From Candidatus Metalachnospira gallinarum (GTDB lineage Bacteria; Bacillota; Clostridia; Lachnospirales; Anaerotignaceae), in contig CAJFHC010000001.1 of the NCBI GenBank assembly GCA_904378045.1, forward strand, positions 43,906 through 107,905: a stretch of DNA of 64,000 bases, in the 5' to 3' direction. The notes under the pieces were generated by a model. The model was not told the DNA's origin. It ran no database searches and was given only the letters and a program-made list of their open reading frames with translations. This document shows positions 25,831 through 34,428 of this stretch, one piece after another. The position numbers and the translations under genes are program-made. Within the stretch, counting starts at the first letter, position 1. Each line of letters begins with the position of its first letter.

Positions 25831-26481
25831 ATGCTTGACGAATATAATACCATACTTGAGACGGCTGAGGCGGAGCTCATTGAAAAAAAATCAAGATTTA
25901 TCGCCACGGTCCGTCCGGTAAAAAGCGAGGATGAGGCGCGGTCCTTTATTGCGGAAATGAGAAAAAAATACTGGGACGCGACACATAACGTATTCGCCTA
26001 TCAGATAGGCGACAGAAACGAGATACAGCGCTCAAGCGACGATGGAGAACCCCAGGGAACGGCGGGGAAGCCGGTGCTTGACGTGCTTATGGGCGACGAC
26101 ATAAAAAACACGGCCGTTGTTGTTACAAGATATTTCGGAGGCACCCTGCTTGGAACGGGAGGTCTTGTGCGCGCCTACGGACGGTGCGCGAGACTTGGGA
26201 TAGAGGCCGCCGGCATAGCGAGGGTAAAGCATTATAAGGAATGTTCCGTATCGACTGATTATACGACATCCGGGAAAATACAGTATGAGATAACAAAGGG
26301 CGAATATATACTGGAGGATACGGTATACACGGACAAGGTGGAATTTATAGTCCTTCTTGACAGCGACAACGAAAAGAAATTCTCAGATATGATAAGCGAG
26401 GCGACCCTTGGCCGGTCGGATGTGATAACCTTAAGAGAAATATACGGAGCTTGGGTCAACGGAGAGCTTAAAGAGGTATGA
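25831..26481 (+). CDS. YigZ/IMPACT family protein
   Basis: This 216-residue protein of the UPF0029 (IMPACT) family has a typical N-terminal domain including KKSRFIATVRPVKSEDEA, WDATHNVFAYQIG, DDGEPQGTAGKPVLDVL and VVTRYFGGTLLGTGGLVRAY, followed by a small C-terminal ferredoxin-like domain. Bacterial members have no settled function; eukaryotic IMPACT regulates Gcn2. The ATG at 25831 has GGGAGTGA before it; an upstream in-frame ATG at 25741 lies before the preceding operon's terminator and is rejected. Confidence 0.9.
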   Translation: MLDEYNTILETAEAELIEKKSRFIATVRPVKSEDEARSFIAEMRKKYWDATHNVFAYQIGDRNEIQRSSDDGEPQGTAGKPVLDVLMGDDIKNTAVVVTRYFGGTLLGTGGLVRAYGRCARLGIEAAGIARVKHYKECSVSTDYTTSGKIQYEITKGEYILEDTVYTDKVEFIVLLDSDNEKKFSDMISEATLGRSDVITLREIYGAWVNGELKEV

Positions 26482-26568
26482 CACTTTGATATAAATGTAG
26501 GACAACAGACAGGGTGTTATCTGACAATGATAGTTTATCTGACATGTTTATGTTTTTTATGTTTTTAG

Positions 26569-26627
26569 ATAAATACCTTATATAGATTTTGCACAAAAAA
26601 CACTTTTTTATTTAGCAAGGTATTTAT
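26569..26627. repeat. 11-bp inverted repeat, possible terminator of the YigZ gene
   Basis: ATAAATACCTT (26569-26579) and AAGGTATTTAT (26617-26627) are exact inverses separated by 37 AT-rich bases. Just upstream, TTATCTGACA occurs twice, near 26518 and 26535. The rest of 26482-26689 shows no gene. Confidence 0.6.
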
Positions 26628-26689
26628 AAAAAATAAGTATATATTATTATGTCATTACATTACAAAATGTAGATTGTTATAAGCCTATA

Positions 26690-26718
26690 TTGACAAAAAG
26701 GACGGATAATAGTATATT
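26690..26718 (+). promoter_or_regulatory. Strong promoter of the YkvI-like transporter gene
   Basis: A perfect -35 TTGACA (26690-26695), a 17-base spacer and -10 TATATT (26713-26718) are close to consensus, giving an mRNA start near 26725. Confidence 0.8.
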
Positions 26719-26724
26719 CTTTAC

Positions 26725-26961
26725 ATAAGTATTTGCCAATATTATATATTATACTTAATTGATTTTACATAAGTCAGACATTGTTGTATGACATCGGAAT
26801 CATCTTCGGCAAATATTTATTTACAGGTTGTATGACGTATGTCAATGCAGCCGGAATTATTCATACGAAGGGAGAGAGCTTTAACCGCGGGCCGTTTTTG
26901 GGAGAACACGGCCAAAAAAATTAAATCATCGATACATAAAAGAAAAAGGGGGACTTTCTTT
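26725..26961 (+). promoter_or_regulatory. Long structured 5' leader of the transporter gene
   Basis: About 235 bases separate the predicted start of transcription from the ATG. The leader contains TTTACATAAGT twice (near 26721 and 26763), GTTGTATGAC twice (near 26783 and 26826), a long-range ATTTGCC/GGCAAAT pairing, and a GGCCGT/ACGGCC hairpin near 26890-26914. I recognise no known riboswitch class. It may be a regulatory leader RNA or an operator-rich region. Confidence 0.45.
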
Positions 26962-28098
26962 ATGGCAGAATCATCAACAGCTAAAGTTGCCGGCTGGGGA
27001 ACAGCGTTCAGCGTTGCTTCAGTTTGGTTCGGAACTCATGTAGGAGGAGGATTTGCAACAGGTAACCAGGCCATCCAGTACTATGTACAGTTTGGTTGGT
27101 GGGCAGCTTTCCTTCCTATCGTAGCTATGGGTATCCTTGCTCTCGTTCTTAAAGAGGCAATGACAATGGCTACAACAAGAAATATGTATACATACAAGGA
27201 AGTATTTGCAGAACTCTGGGCTCCTTATACAAAGCTCGAGCTCACAATGGAAGTATTCAACTTCGTTATCATCCTCGCAGCCGTTGGAGCAGCCGTAGCC
27301 GGCGCCGCAACTCTGCTTACAAGCTTTGGTATTCCTTACGGATTATCAGTAATCATCATCGGAATTATCCTCGTATTCCTCGTTATCTTCGGTGTAGGCC
27401 TTATCATCAAGGCTTCAGCCGTTATGACGATCGTAATACTTGTTTCATCATTCACGATGTATTTTATCGGTATCGCAAACCATTGGGATGCTGTTGCTGA
27501 AGCATTCACAAGACCTCAGACACAGATCGGACGTTCAATCCTTCAGACGATCGTTTACTCAGGATTCCAGTGCGTTGCCGTACCTTCGATGATCGCCGCT
27601 GCTTCTGTACTTAACGTAAAGGGCGTAAACAGAACATCATTACTTGGATGGATCATGAACGGCGCTGCTCTTGCCGTATCATGCGTACTCCTTCTTGGAT
27701 GGTATCCCGACGTTGTTGCAGCTGAACAGCTCACACTTCCTAACCTTTATGTATGTAACACTCTTGGAATCGGTATCCTTGGTGTTTGCTACCAGGTATC
27801 ACTGTTCTTCGCATTCATCTCAACCTGCGTTACAACAATCTTCACAATGGTTCAGAAATTCGAGAACAAAATGCTTGTTAACACAGTTAAGAACCTTAAG
27901 GTTAGACGTGTAATCGTTGCTATCATCGTTATCGCTGTTTGCCTCTGCGTATCAATGGTTGGTCTTGACAACATCATCAAATACGCTTACGGATACTGCG
28001 GATATCTCGGAATCATCGTTATCACGATTCCTATGCTCACAATCGGACGCAGCAAGAACAAAAAATATATTGCTGAGCATCCCGAGTGCGTAAAATAA
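26962..28098 (+). CDS. YkvI-like membrane transporter (APC-type fold)
   Basis: This 378-residue protein has about ten membrane helices. The N-terminus (FSVASVWFGTHVGGGFATGNQ) with its glycine-rich unwound first helix resembles APC-superfamily carriers and the uncharacterised YkvI group. The substrate is unknown. The ATG at 26962 follows AAGGGGGAC; an earlier in-frame ATG at 26839 would add 41 mostly polar residues and lacks a ribosome-binding site. Codon choice (ATC, GTT, CTT, GCT) differs sharply from neighbouring genes, which use ATA, and resembles that of pstS, implying very strong expression. It is monocistronic, with its own promoter and terminator. Confidence 0.8.
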   Translation: MAESSTAKVAGWGTAFSVASVWFGTHVGGGFATGNQAIQYYVQFGWWAAFLPIVAMGILALVLKEAMTMATTRNMYTYKEVFAELWAPYTKLELTMEVFNFVIILAAVGAAVAGAATLLTSFGIPYGLSVIIIGIILVFLVIFGVGLIIKASAVMTIVILVSSFTMYFIGIANHWDAVAEAFTRPQTQIGRSILQTIVYSGFQCVAVPSMIAAASVLNVKGVNRTSLLGWIMNGAALAVSCVLLLGWYPDVVAAEQLTLPNLYVCNTLGIGILGVCYQVSLFFAFISTCVTTIFTMVQKFENKMLVNTVKNLKVRRVIVAIIVIAVCLCVSMVGLDNIIKYAYGYCGYLGIIVITIPMLTIGRSKNKKYIAEHPECVK

Positions 28099-28146
28099 TA
28101 AAGTAAAGCGGTTAAATTTCTCCCGGCACTATATGTGCCACAACTG

Positions 28147-28177
28147 AGCTCCGGCCTTAGGGCCGGGGTTCTTTTTT
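28147..28177 (+). terminator. Terminator of the transporter gene
   Basis: AGCTCCGGCC (28147-28156) pairs with GGCCGGGGTT (28161-28170) around TTAG, including G-T pairs, followed by C and six T's. Confidence 0.88.
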
Positions 28178-28817
28178 GCGTAAAATCAATATCTGTTATA
28201 TAAATTTTATCCACCCTGTAAGTTGCCGGAAACAACTTAAAACCGCTGCATCCATTGATATTTCAATGTTTGTAGCGGTTTTTACCAACATTTTTTGTCC
28301 TATAACCCAAGGAATCACATACAAAAAGCGGCTAAGACACTCATTTTAACCGCTTTTTTCAGCCGAAAACGTGACTCGATTCTAAAACAGACCCGGAACA
28401 GATCAAATAAGTCCGGCGCCTGACAAAGCGATGGAGTTGGCGGAAATTCTGAAAGACATGGACATTTTTGATGGGAACTAATAAATAAAATATAATGATA
28501 CAATATTTAACAGCGCATTAAATTTTGCCTGTATTTGGGTAAGGAAATGCCATACAGCGAGCTTATAAAAATTTTAACTGCATACGGGAATATAACGCCG
28601 CATTTTATTTTGATAAAAACGAAGGCATTACGCAGACGCTTGATGCCGAAGCCCCAGCTCTAAGTCGTCCGAAACGAATTCTGCTTCTCTGCCTTCTGAT
28701 TATATTATACCACAAGCCTCCGAAATATCAATCTCAGCCAAAAGGTTTTAATAGAAACATATAAGGCATAGCTCTGGGAGCAGGGCTATGCCAGCAAAAA
28801 AATCAATGAAATTTTAA
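28178..28817. other. 640-base gene-poor region with hairpins and possible gene remnants
   Basis: No convincing gene is present. Three hairpins lie in a row: AAGTTG/CAACTT (28220-28238), AAAACCGCT/AGCGGTTTTT with an inner ATTGA/TCAAT stem (28239-28283), and AAAAAGCGG/CCGCTTTTTT (28323-28359). Two of them share the AAACCGC/GCGGTTT core and look like terminators. Beyond them, short open stretches read like ends of lost genes: PDKAMELAEILKDMDIFDGN then stop near 28480, and CIREYNAAFYFDKNEGITQT near 28577-28640. Neither has a start signal. Confidence 0.5.
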
Positions 28818-29372
28818 TCAGTCATCCATAAGCCGGCTCACATTCTCATACAGTTCTTTTTCCTCATCGGCTCCGGTGGTTTTATCGATTATAAGCGATA
28901 AAACGATTATACCTAAAATGTTTGATAAGAATCTGACAACGGTAAATTTTATACCGAGCTGAGACGCCTCGAAAAGAGTCATAGGTATTTTTACAGCCGA
29001 CCATGCTCCTAAAAACATAAACACATTAAAAAGAGAAACGCCCTTTTTTATGAACATTCCGGCGATTGGAAAAGCGGCGTAAAGAGGACCGGACGAGAAG
29101 GAGCCGAGGGCAAAGGCAATCAGTCCACCCATAAATCCGGAGCCTTTGCCAAGATATTTCATCATCGCGCTTTTGGGTATCCATACGTCCATAAGCCCCA
29201 TGAGCATAAAAATCGGAGGAACTACGCAAAGCATTTCCAATATATAATCCGCGGTCAGCGAAAATGATTCTTTTCCCGTGCCGGGGCTGATCAAAAGCAA
29301 AGAAGCGTCAAAAATAAATATAAAAATAAGAAATTTGTGCTTTAAAAGTTTATCCTCAAATTTTTTTATCAT
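28818..29372 (-). CDS. UPF0718-type permease, second half-size subunit
   Basis: This 184-residue membrane protein has about five helices. Segments GGLIAFALGSFSSGPLYAAFPIAG and the preceding ILEMLCVVPPIFMLMGLMDVW are typical of the UPF0718/DUF318 permease group, whose studied members include the organoarsenical exporter ArsP. It overlaps the upstream subunit by four bases (ATGA), so the two are translationally coupled and probably form one transporter. The ATG at 29372 is supported by that overlap; a longer in-frame extension to 29507 lies wholly inside the upstream gene and is rejected. The substrate is not deducible. Confidence 0.8.
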   Translation of the reverse strand: MIKKFEDKLLKHKFLIFIFIFDASLLLISPGTGKESFSLTADYILEMLCVVPPIFMLMGLMDVWIPKSAMMKYLGKGSGFMGGLIAFALGSFSSGPLYAAFPIAGMFIKKGVSLFNVFMFLGAWSAVKIPMTLFEASQLGIKFTVVRFLSNILGIIVLSLIIDKTTGADEEKELYENVSRLMDD

Positions 29373-29845
29373 ATGATCACTCCAATAATGCATGAAGCAG
29401 CGACAGAGGCTGCAAGTGACAGCAGGTTCCTTTTTAAAGATATTCTTTTCCCGAAGTATTTTGACTCCAAAGGAAATGTCGCTATACCGACCATCATTAA
29501 CGTGCAAATAAACAGAGCTATCTGCGCGTATCCGGCTCCGGCGCCGATTAAAGAGGCGGCAAGCGGAAAGGCGACAAAACCGGGTATGAGGGTTATGCAG
29601 CCTGCCGCCCCGGCTATGATCATTCCTTTTACCCCGGATTTTGAACCAAGTAACGTTGAAATCATTTCTTCATCGAAAACGGAGAGCAATATCCCTATAA
29701 GAAGCAGGATGGAAAGCATTGACGGAAGTATATTTATGAAAGCTTTACCCGCTTTTATCAATGAGGCTCTTGTTTTCTGCCTGTCTTTGCAAAAAGATAC
29801 GCAGAGGGATATGGCTGCCGCCAAATATAAAAATATTGCGAACAT
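29369..29845 (-). CDS. UPF0718-type permease, first half-size subunit
   Basis: This 158-residue membrane protein has four helices. The central LIPGFVAFPLAASLIGAGAGY segment (about 97-118) parallels the SSGPLYAAFPIAG segment of its partner, consistent with an inverted or duplicated permease fold split over two genes. A GGAGGTG ribosome-binding site precedes the ATG at 29845. It is divergent from a Crp/Fnr regulator (30004), with about 160 bases between them. Related full-length permeases in other bacteria are about 300 residues in one chain. Confidence 0.8.
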   Translation of the reverse strand: MFAIFLYLAAAISLCVSFCKDRQKTRASLIKAGKAFINILPSMLSILLLIGILLSVFDEEMISTLLGSKSGVKGMIIAGAAGCITLIPGFVAFPLAASLIGAGAGYAQIALFICTLMMVGIATFPLESKYFGKRISLKRNLLSLAASVAASCIIGVII

Positions 29846-30003
29846 TCAATTTTCACCTCCATATTTTGATTGACGAAACACTGCCGCCATTCAAATGACT
29901 ATAAAAAAGTGGTATACTTTTACTGTATAAATTATATCAGACAGGAATGTTCATACTGTGTATCCGCAGATACAGTTACCAATATAATTAAGGAGTGGCG
30001 GAA

Positions 30004-30681
30004 ATGGAACGGCTTATATCAACACTATCAAAATGTCCTGTTTTCAATAATATGTCTGAAAACGAGATAGAGAGCGTCCTGAAAGAATACAAATATATGA
30101 CGGAGGCCTTTGAAAGGGGAGAGGTTATATTCCGCGCGGGGGATAAGTCCAGAAGAATAGGGATTATAATTTACGGTTGTCTGGAAATGCGAAAATATCT
30201 TCCGTCAGGCAATATTTTAAGCATGTTTCACAGAAAAGAAGGGGAAATGACAGGCGGAAGCATCGCGTTTTCAGGAAGCCCGAAATATCCCTGCGATGTT
30301 ATTGCGAAGGAGCAGAGCCGGATTTTATGGATAGACAGGGACGAAATATTTGAGATGGTTTCAAAAAACAGGAAGATAGCGACAAATATTTTGAGAATAT
30401 CGGCTGACAGGATAATGTGTCTGGAAAAGAGGATAGAACTGTTTTCCTTTTACTCCATTCGGGATAAAATAGCTTTTTCCCTTATTAACGACCTTTCAGC
30501 CCGCGAAGGCGTGGAAATAATTTTACCGTTCACGAAAACAGCCTGGGCGGAATACTTAAATGTGTCACGCACGTCTTCAAGCAGGGAGCTGAAGTCAATG
30601 GAACTTGACGGAATAATAAAGGTAAACGGAAATAAAATAATTCCGCTTGATATCGGAGAGCTTAACAAAGTGATGTGGTAA
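30004..30681 (+). CDS. Crp/Fnr family transcriptional regulator
   Basis: This 225-residue regulator has a sensor barrel (about 10-125; GDKSRRIGIIIYGCLEM) and a C-terminal winged helix (about 145-225; FTKTAWAEYLNVSRTSSSRELKSME). The ATG at 30004 is 8 bases after AGGAG; a GTG at 29995 overlaps that site and is rejected. It is divergent from the split permease and may control it. It is only distantly similar to the Crp/Fnr protein at 15881-16537; both lack the N-terminal Cys cluster of classical FNR. Confidence 0.88.
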   Translation: MERLISTLSKCPVFNNMSENEIESVLKEYKYMTEAFERGEVIFRAGDKSRRIGIIIYGCLEMRKYLPSGNILSMFHRKEGEMTGGSIAFSGSPKYPCDVIAKEQSRILWIDRDEIFEMVSKNRKIATNILRISADRIMCLEKRIELFSFYSIRDKIAFSLINDLSAREGVEIILPFTKTAWAEYLNVSRTSSSRELKSMELDGIIKVNGNKIIPLDIGELNKVMW

Positions 30682-30711
30682 AATTTAATACACATAATGA
30701 ATGACATATAA

Positions 30712-30748
30712 AAATTCCGCCGCTGAAGTCATATCCAGGGCGGAATTT
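30712..30748. terminator. Bidirectional terminator between crp-like and M23 genes
   Basis: AAATTCCGCC (30712-30721) and GGCGGAATTT (30739-30748) form a perfect 10-base stem between two convergent genes. Confidence 0.8.
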
Positions 30749-30761
30749 GTTATATAATTTA

Positions 30762-31955
30762 TCAATATGCTACATTCGGAACTCCGAGGTACGATTCGGG
30801 ACTGACGGGCGAGCCGTTTACACGAACCTCAAAATGACAGTGGTTTCCGGTGGAGTTTCCGGTACTTCCTATTTTGGCTATCTGCTGGCCTCGGCTTACG
30901 CTGTCTCCCTTTGAGCAGGTAAGACTGGAGTTATGTCCATAGAGCGTAACAAGATTATTACCGTGGTTGATCATTACAGTATTTCCGTAGCCGTTCATCC
31001 ATCCGGCATAGATTACCGTTCCGGCCTCGGCCGCTACTACAGCGGAACCATAGCTTGCGGGAATATCATATCCTGTATGGAACTCGCTTCCGGTACCTAT
31101 GGGCCTGTCTCTGGTTACGAAACCGCTGGAAAGGCTTGAGCTTGAAGCGGAACGTGAAGGAACGGGCCAGTTGAGCTGTCCTCCGGTATATACGAAGGTC
31201 GTTGCCGACGAATCCTCAGCAAGGAGCTGATTGATCAGGGCGGCGGCTTCCTGGCTGGCTTTTTCGTTGCTTTCGATGAGCTCGGCATATTTTTCGGCGT
31301 CCTGAGCGTAAGAAGCGACAAGGGCTTCTTTTTCAGCGACAATAGCGTCAAGGCTGTCCATCTTTTCCTGAGCCACGCCAAGAAGGTACTCGGACATTTC
31401 CTTTTCTTCGGCTATTTCCTCTGTTCTTGTTTTTATCTCATTCTGGGTCTCCGTAAGCTGACTTAGTATGTTATTGTCATATGCCATAATATCCTCGATA
31501 TACTGCATACGTCTTACCATGTCCGTAAAGCTCTCGGAATTAAGAAGAATGTCAAGATAGCTTAACTGGCTGCTCTCATAGAAAAATCTCATTCGTCCGG
31601 AAAACGTGACAAACTGATCTTCCCTGCGCTGGGTAGCCTCCTCAAGGGCTCTTTCGGATTCCTCAAGTCTTGCCGTGACATCGTCCAAATCGGCCTGAGC
31701 CTCGTCAAGCTCGGCCTGAGCGGCATTCAAAACACCGTCCATAGCCGTTATCTCGGCCTCAACGTCGGCCTGCCTTTCTCTCGCTTCATCCAGCTTTTTC
31801 TGGGCTTCCCTTGTCTCTGCGGCAAGCTGTTCCCTCTCGTTTTGAAGCTCCGTGAGAGTTTTTGCCTCCGCGCTTCGTATGTCCGCCAGTGGAGAGGCGA
31901 GGGCGACTGCCGCCGTAAGGGCGAGAGCGGTTATATATTTTATGTGTTTTTTCAT
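30762..31955 (-). CDS. Secreted M23 peptidase with coiled-coil domain
   Basis: This 397-residue protein resembles EnvC/NlpD-type cell-wall hydrolases or their regulators. It has a signal peptide (to about residue 30, ending IRSAEA), a long coiled coil (about 32-245, rich in AELDEAQADLDD-type heptads) and a C-terminal LytM/M23 domain. The zinc ligands are H293 and D297 in HTGYDIP and H374 in NHCHFEV, so the domain should be catalytically active and cut peptidoglycan cross-bridges. The ATG at 31955 is chosen for spacing to AAGGGTG. Regulated cleavage during division or sporulation is a reasonable inference. Confidence 0.88.
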   Translation of the reverse strand: MKKHIKYITALALTAAVALASPLADIRSAEAKTLTELQNEREQLAAETREAQKKLDEARERQADVEAEITAMDGVLNAAQAELDEAQADLDDVTARLEESERALEEATQRREDQFVTFSGRMRFFYESSQLSYLDILLNSESFTDMVRRMQYIEDIMAYDNNILSQLTETQNEIKTRTEEIAEEKEMSEYLLGVAQEKMDSLDAIVAEKEALVASYAQDAEKYAELIESNEKASQEAAALINQLLAEDSSATTFVYTGGQLNWPVPSRSASSSSLSSGFVTRDRPIGTGSEFHTGYDIPASYGSAVVAAEAGTVIYAGWMNGYGNTVMINHGNNLVTLYGHNSSLTCSKGDSVSRGQQIAKIGSTGNSTGNHCHFEVRVNGSPVSPESYLGVPNVAY

Positions 31956-32165
31956 CATATCACCCTTATTATTCACATAATTTCTTGTGACATTATACTA
32001 CACAAAGGGACAAAATGCAATAAAAGCGGATAAAATCAACATTTTACTATGTAAAATTAATAAACTGTTCAATATTTTTTAATTTTGCTCTAATTAAAAA
32101 CGGGCTTAATAAACGGCGGCTCATTCAAATCCATCAGCGCCTTTTTGAACAGAGTACAATAAAGA

Positions 32166-32195
32166 GGAGGGCAGCCGTATATACAGCCGCTCTCC
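32166..32195 (-). terminator. Terminator of the TRAP/nitrilase operon
   Basis: Read leftward, a 30-base near-perfect inverted repeat GGAGAGCGGCTG...CGGCTGCCCTCC lies 35 bases beyond the last gene of the operon. The T tract after it is modest. Confidence 0.65.
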
Positions 32196-32229
32196 TAAAA
32201 AAGGGGAAGAATTAAATATGGAGAATTAT

Positions 32230-33138
32230 TTACAGATCTTTTTTCAGGAAACATCCATACATCCATGGACGCCTGTCTTTGAGCATGGGATATGCCGCCC
32301 TTCCGAGCCTTAGGTCGGAAGCCTTAAGCGTTCCGATAACAAGATCCTCGCTGTCAAGAACGCTTTCGGAGATTATATCGCCGAAATTGTTGATTATCTT
32401 ACTATGGCCGGCTCTCTGCCAGAGTCCTGTGTTTCCGCCCATATCGTGCTTTCCGCCGGCGGTGCAGGCAACAAAGCACATCTGGTTTTCAAGGGCTCTG
32501 ATCCTGGGAGCGGTATTAAAGAGATATTGCTTCTCCTCGCCGATGCCTACTCCGCCGCCCTTGCCCTCGGCTGTTTCCTTAGCGTCTCTTACAGCGACGA
32601 ATCCAATAAATACGCAAATTTCCGCGCCGTTTATGGCAATCATTCTTGATGACTCGGGGAAGAAGAGCTCATAACAGATTATCATTCCGATCTTTCCGAT
32701 GGATGTGTTATAAACCTTCGGCTCGGTTCCCTGTATAAAATAATCCTTTTCTATGAGCGGAAGGTGAATTTTCCTCGCTACTCCGACGAATCCTTCCGGG
32801 CCGACAAGCACGGCCGAGTTATAGGGAACCATGGTGGCCGGAGTCCTTTCGGCTATACCGAAGATAACATAGCAGCCGACTTCTTTAGCGGCCTCGATGA
32901 TCCTGTTTGTGGCCGGGCCGGGGACGGGCTCCGCTCCGAGATTCCAGTAATCGCGCCTGTTTTCCGGATTGCTTTCGCGAATATATCCGCTAATGGAAAG
33001 CTCGGGGAAAACAACGAGGTCAGGATGCTCTGACTTAAGCGAGAGAATTTTGTCAACATGATACTGAATATTCCTTTCCTTTTCATATACAGAATAAGTT
33101 TCCGCCTGTACACAAACAACCTTAAGATTTTCTTTCAT
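32230..33138 (-). CDS. Nitrilase-superfamily carbon-nitrogen hydrolase (paralogue 1)
   Basis: This 302-residue cytoplasmic hydrolase shows the Glu-Lys-Cys triad of the nitrilase superfamily: Glu in VFPELSISGY (about 50), Lys in ARKIHLPLIEKD (about 126), and Cys in GMIICYELFFPE (about 163). The superfamily cleaves amides or nitriles to acids and ammonia; the exact substrate is unknown. The ATG at 33138 is 8 bases from GGAGG. It is the last gene of the minus-strand TRAP operon and is clearly related to the hydrolase that opens it (37731-38612), sharing the E-x-x-SGY/QGYxRE and RDYW/RYWE segments. Confidence 0.88.
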   Translation of the reverse strand: MKENLKVVCVQAETYSVYEKERNIQYHVDKILSLKSEHPDLVVFPELSISGYIRESNPENRRDYWNLGAEPVPGPATNRIIEAAKEVGCYVIFGIAERTPATMVPYNSAVLVGPEGFVGVARKIHLPLIEKDYFIQGTEPKVYNTSIGKIGMIICYELFFPESSRMIAINGAEICVFIGFVAVRDAKETAEGKGGGVGIGEEKQYLFNTAPRIRALENQMCFVACTAGGKHDMGGNTGLWQRAGHSKIINNFGDIISESVLDSEDLVIGTLKASDLRLGRAAYPMLKDRRPWMYGCFLKKDL

Positions 33139-33156
33139 ATGGCAAACCTCCAATGC

Positions 33157-34428
33157 TTATTTGACAAATACCGTACATAACGAGGGAACGTATGTAAGCA
33201 CGAAGAGTATGACTATGGACGCTATGATAAACGGTATAGCCTTAGGAATGATCTCCGAGAACTTACATTTGGCAATATCGGCCGCAACATAAAGGTTTGG
33301 TCCTACAGGAGGCGTTACCTGACCGATGGAAAGGTTAACAACCGTGATAACACCGAGGTGGAGCAGGTCGATATTCAGGGCCTGAGCTATGGGGATAATA
33401 ATCGGGAGCAGTATATACATCGCCGATACACCGTCCATAAGACATCCGGCAATAAGGAATACAATGTTTATTACAAAGAGCATCACATACTTGTTGTCCG
33501 TGAGCTGGAGAGCCATGTTCGTGAGAGCCGTGGCGATTCCCTGATGGGCGAGAACGTAGGAGAAAACTCCGGCGCAGGCAACAATGAGCATGATAACTCC
33601 TGTGGTCGCTACGGATCTTTTGAGGGTTCTGATGAGCCCTTTGAAGTTCATATCTTTATAAATAAACATTCCGACGATAATGCTGTATACGGACGCTACG
33701 GCAGCGGCTTCGGTCGCCGTGAAGATGCCTCCGTAAATGCCGCCGAGGACGATAACGGGGCTCAATATTCCCCAGAAAGCGTCTCCAAGAGCCTTAAGTT
33801 TCTCTTTTTTAGTATATTTTGTTAAACTGCCTCTCCATTTGTATTTCCTTGAGTAATAGAAAACGATAACGCAGAGAGCAAGGGCGTAAAGTATACCGGG
33901 GATAAAGCCTGATATAAACAGATCGCCAATCGAAAGCCCGGTTATCATACCGTATACGACAAATGAAATACTGGGCGGTATGATCGTTCCAAGCGAGCCC
34001 GAGATGGCTGACAGAGCTCCGGAGAATGATTTATCATAACCCTCGGAGATCATGGCGGGAATAAGTATGGAGCCGACGGCGGCTACCGTAGCGGTTCCGG
34101 AACCTGATATAGCCGCGAAGAAGAGGGCAACGACGATCATAACGTATCCGAGGCCGCCGTATACCGATCCGATAAACATCTTAGCCACATTTATCAATCG
34201 CTTTGATATTCCGCCCTCGTCCATCGCCGTTCCGGCAAGAACGAAAAGGGGAATGGTAAGCAGTGTGAATTTTTCAACCGTTGATTGTAAGATCGACGGT
34301 ATTGATGTGATGGGGAACCCCGCCGTAAGCAGGGTGAAGGCGCTTGAAAGGCCGAGAGCAATGGCTATGGGTACATTCAGCACTATCAAAGCCGCAAGGG
34401 TCACAAAAAGAATTACGGTACTTGTCAT
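33157..34428 (-). CDS. dctM: TRAP transporter large membrane subunit (DctM type)
   Basis: This 423-residue protein has about twelve helices. Family marks include VPIAIALGLSSAF near the N-terminus, AISGSGTATVAAVGSILIPAM (about 107-127), the second half-repeat, and LIAGCLMDGVSAMYILLPI late in the chain. DctM is the ion-driven channel subunit of TRAP importers. It overlaps the small subunit gene by four bases and is followed by nitrilase 1 after 18 bases. Confidence 0.95.
   Translation of the reverse strand: MTSTVILFVTLAALIVLNVPIAIALGLSSAFTLLTAGFPITSIPSILQSTVEKFTLLTIPLFVLAGTAMDEGGISKRLINVAKMFIGSVYGGLGYVMIVVALFFAAISGSGTATVAAVGSILIPAMISEGYDKSFSGALSAISGSLGTIIPPSISFVVYGMITGLSIGDLFISGFIPGILYALALCVIVFYYSRKYKWRGSLTKYTKKEKLKALGDAFWGILSPVIVLGGIYGGIFTATEAAAVASVYSIIVGMFIYKDMNFKGLIRTLKRSVATTGVIMLIVACAGVFSYVLAHQGIATALTNMALQLTDNKYVMLFVINIVFLIAGCLMDGVSAMYILLPIIIPIAQALNIDLLHLGVITVVNLSIGQVTPPVGPNLYVAADIAKCKFSEIIPKAIPFIIASIVILFVLTYVPSLCTVFVK

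Noticed and set aside
26891-26914. GGCCGT/ACGGCC hairpin in the transporter leader as an intrinsic terminator
   Set aside because: It is followed by A residues, not T residues, on the coding strand, so it is at most an RNA structural element.
26839-26961. N-terminal extension of the YkvI-like transporter from an earlier ATG
   Set aside because: The extra 41 residues are polar and unlike transporter N-termini, no ribosome-binding site precedes 26839, and a good one precedes 26962.
28315-28503. A 62-codon minus-strand reading frame in the gene-poor stretch
   Set aside because: It crosses a hairpin, has no ribosome-binding site and encodes a sequence without any family features.
29870-30070. 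A 66-codon frame upstream of and overlapping the second Crp/Fnr gene
   Set aside because: It lacks a ribosome-binding site and overlaps the true gene in another frame; the region is the divergent promoter gap.
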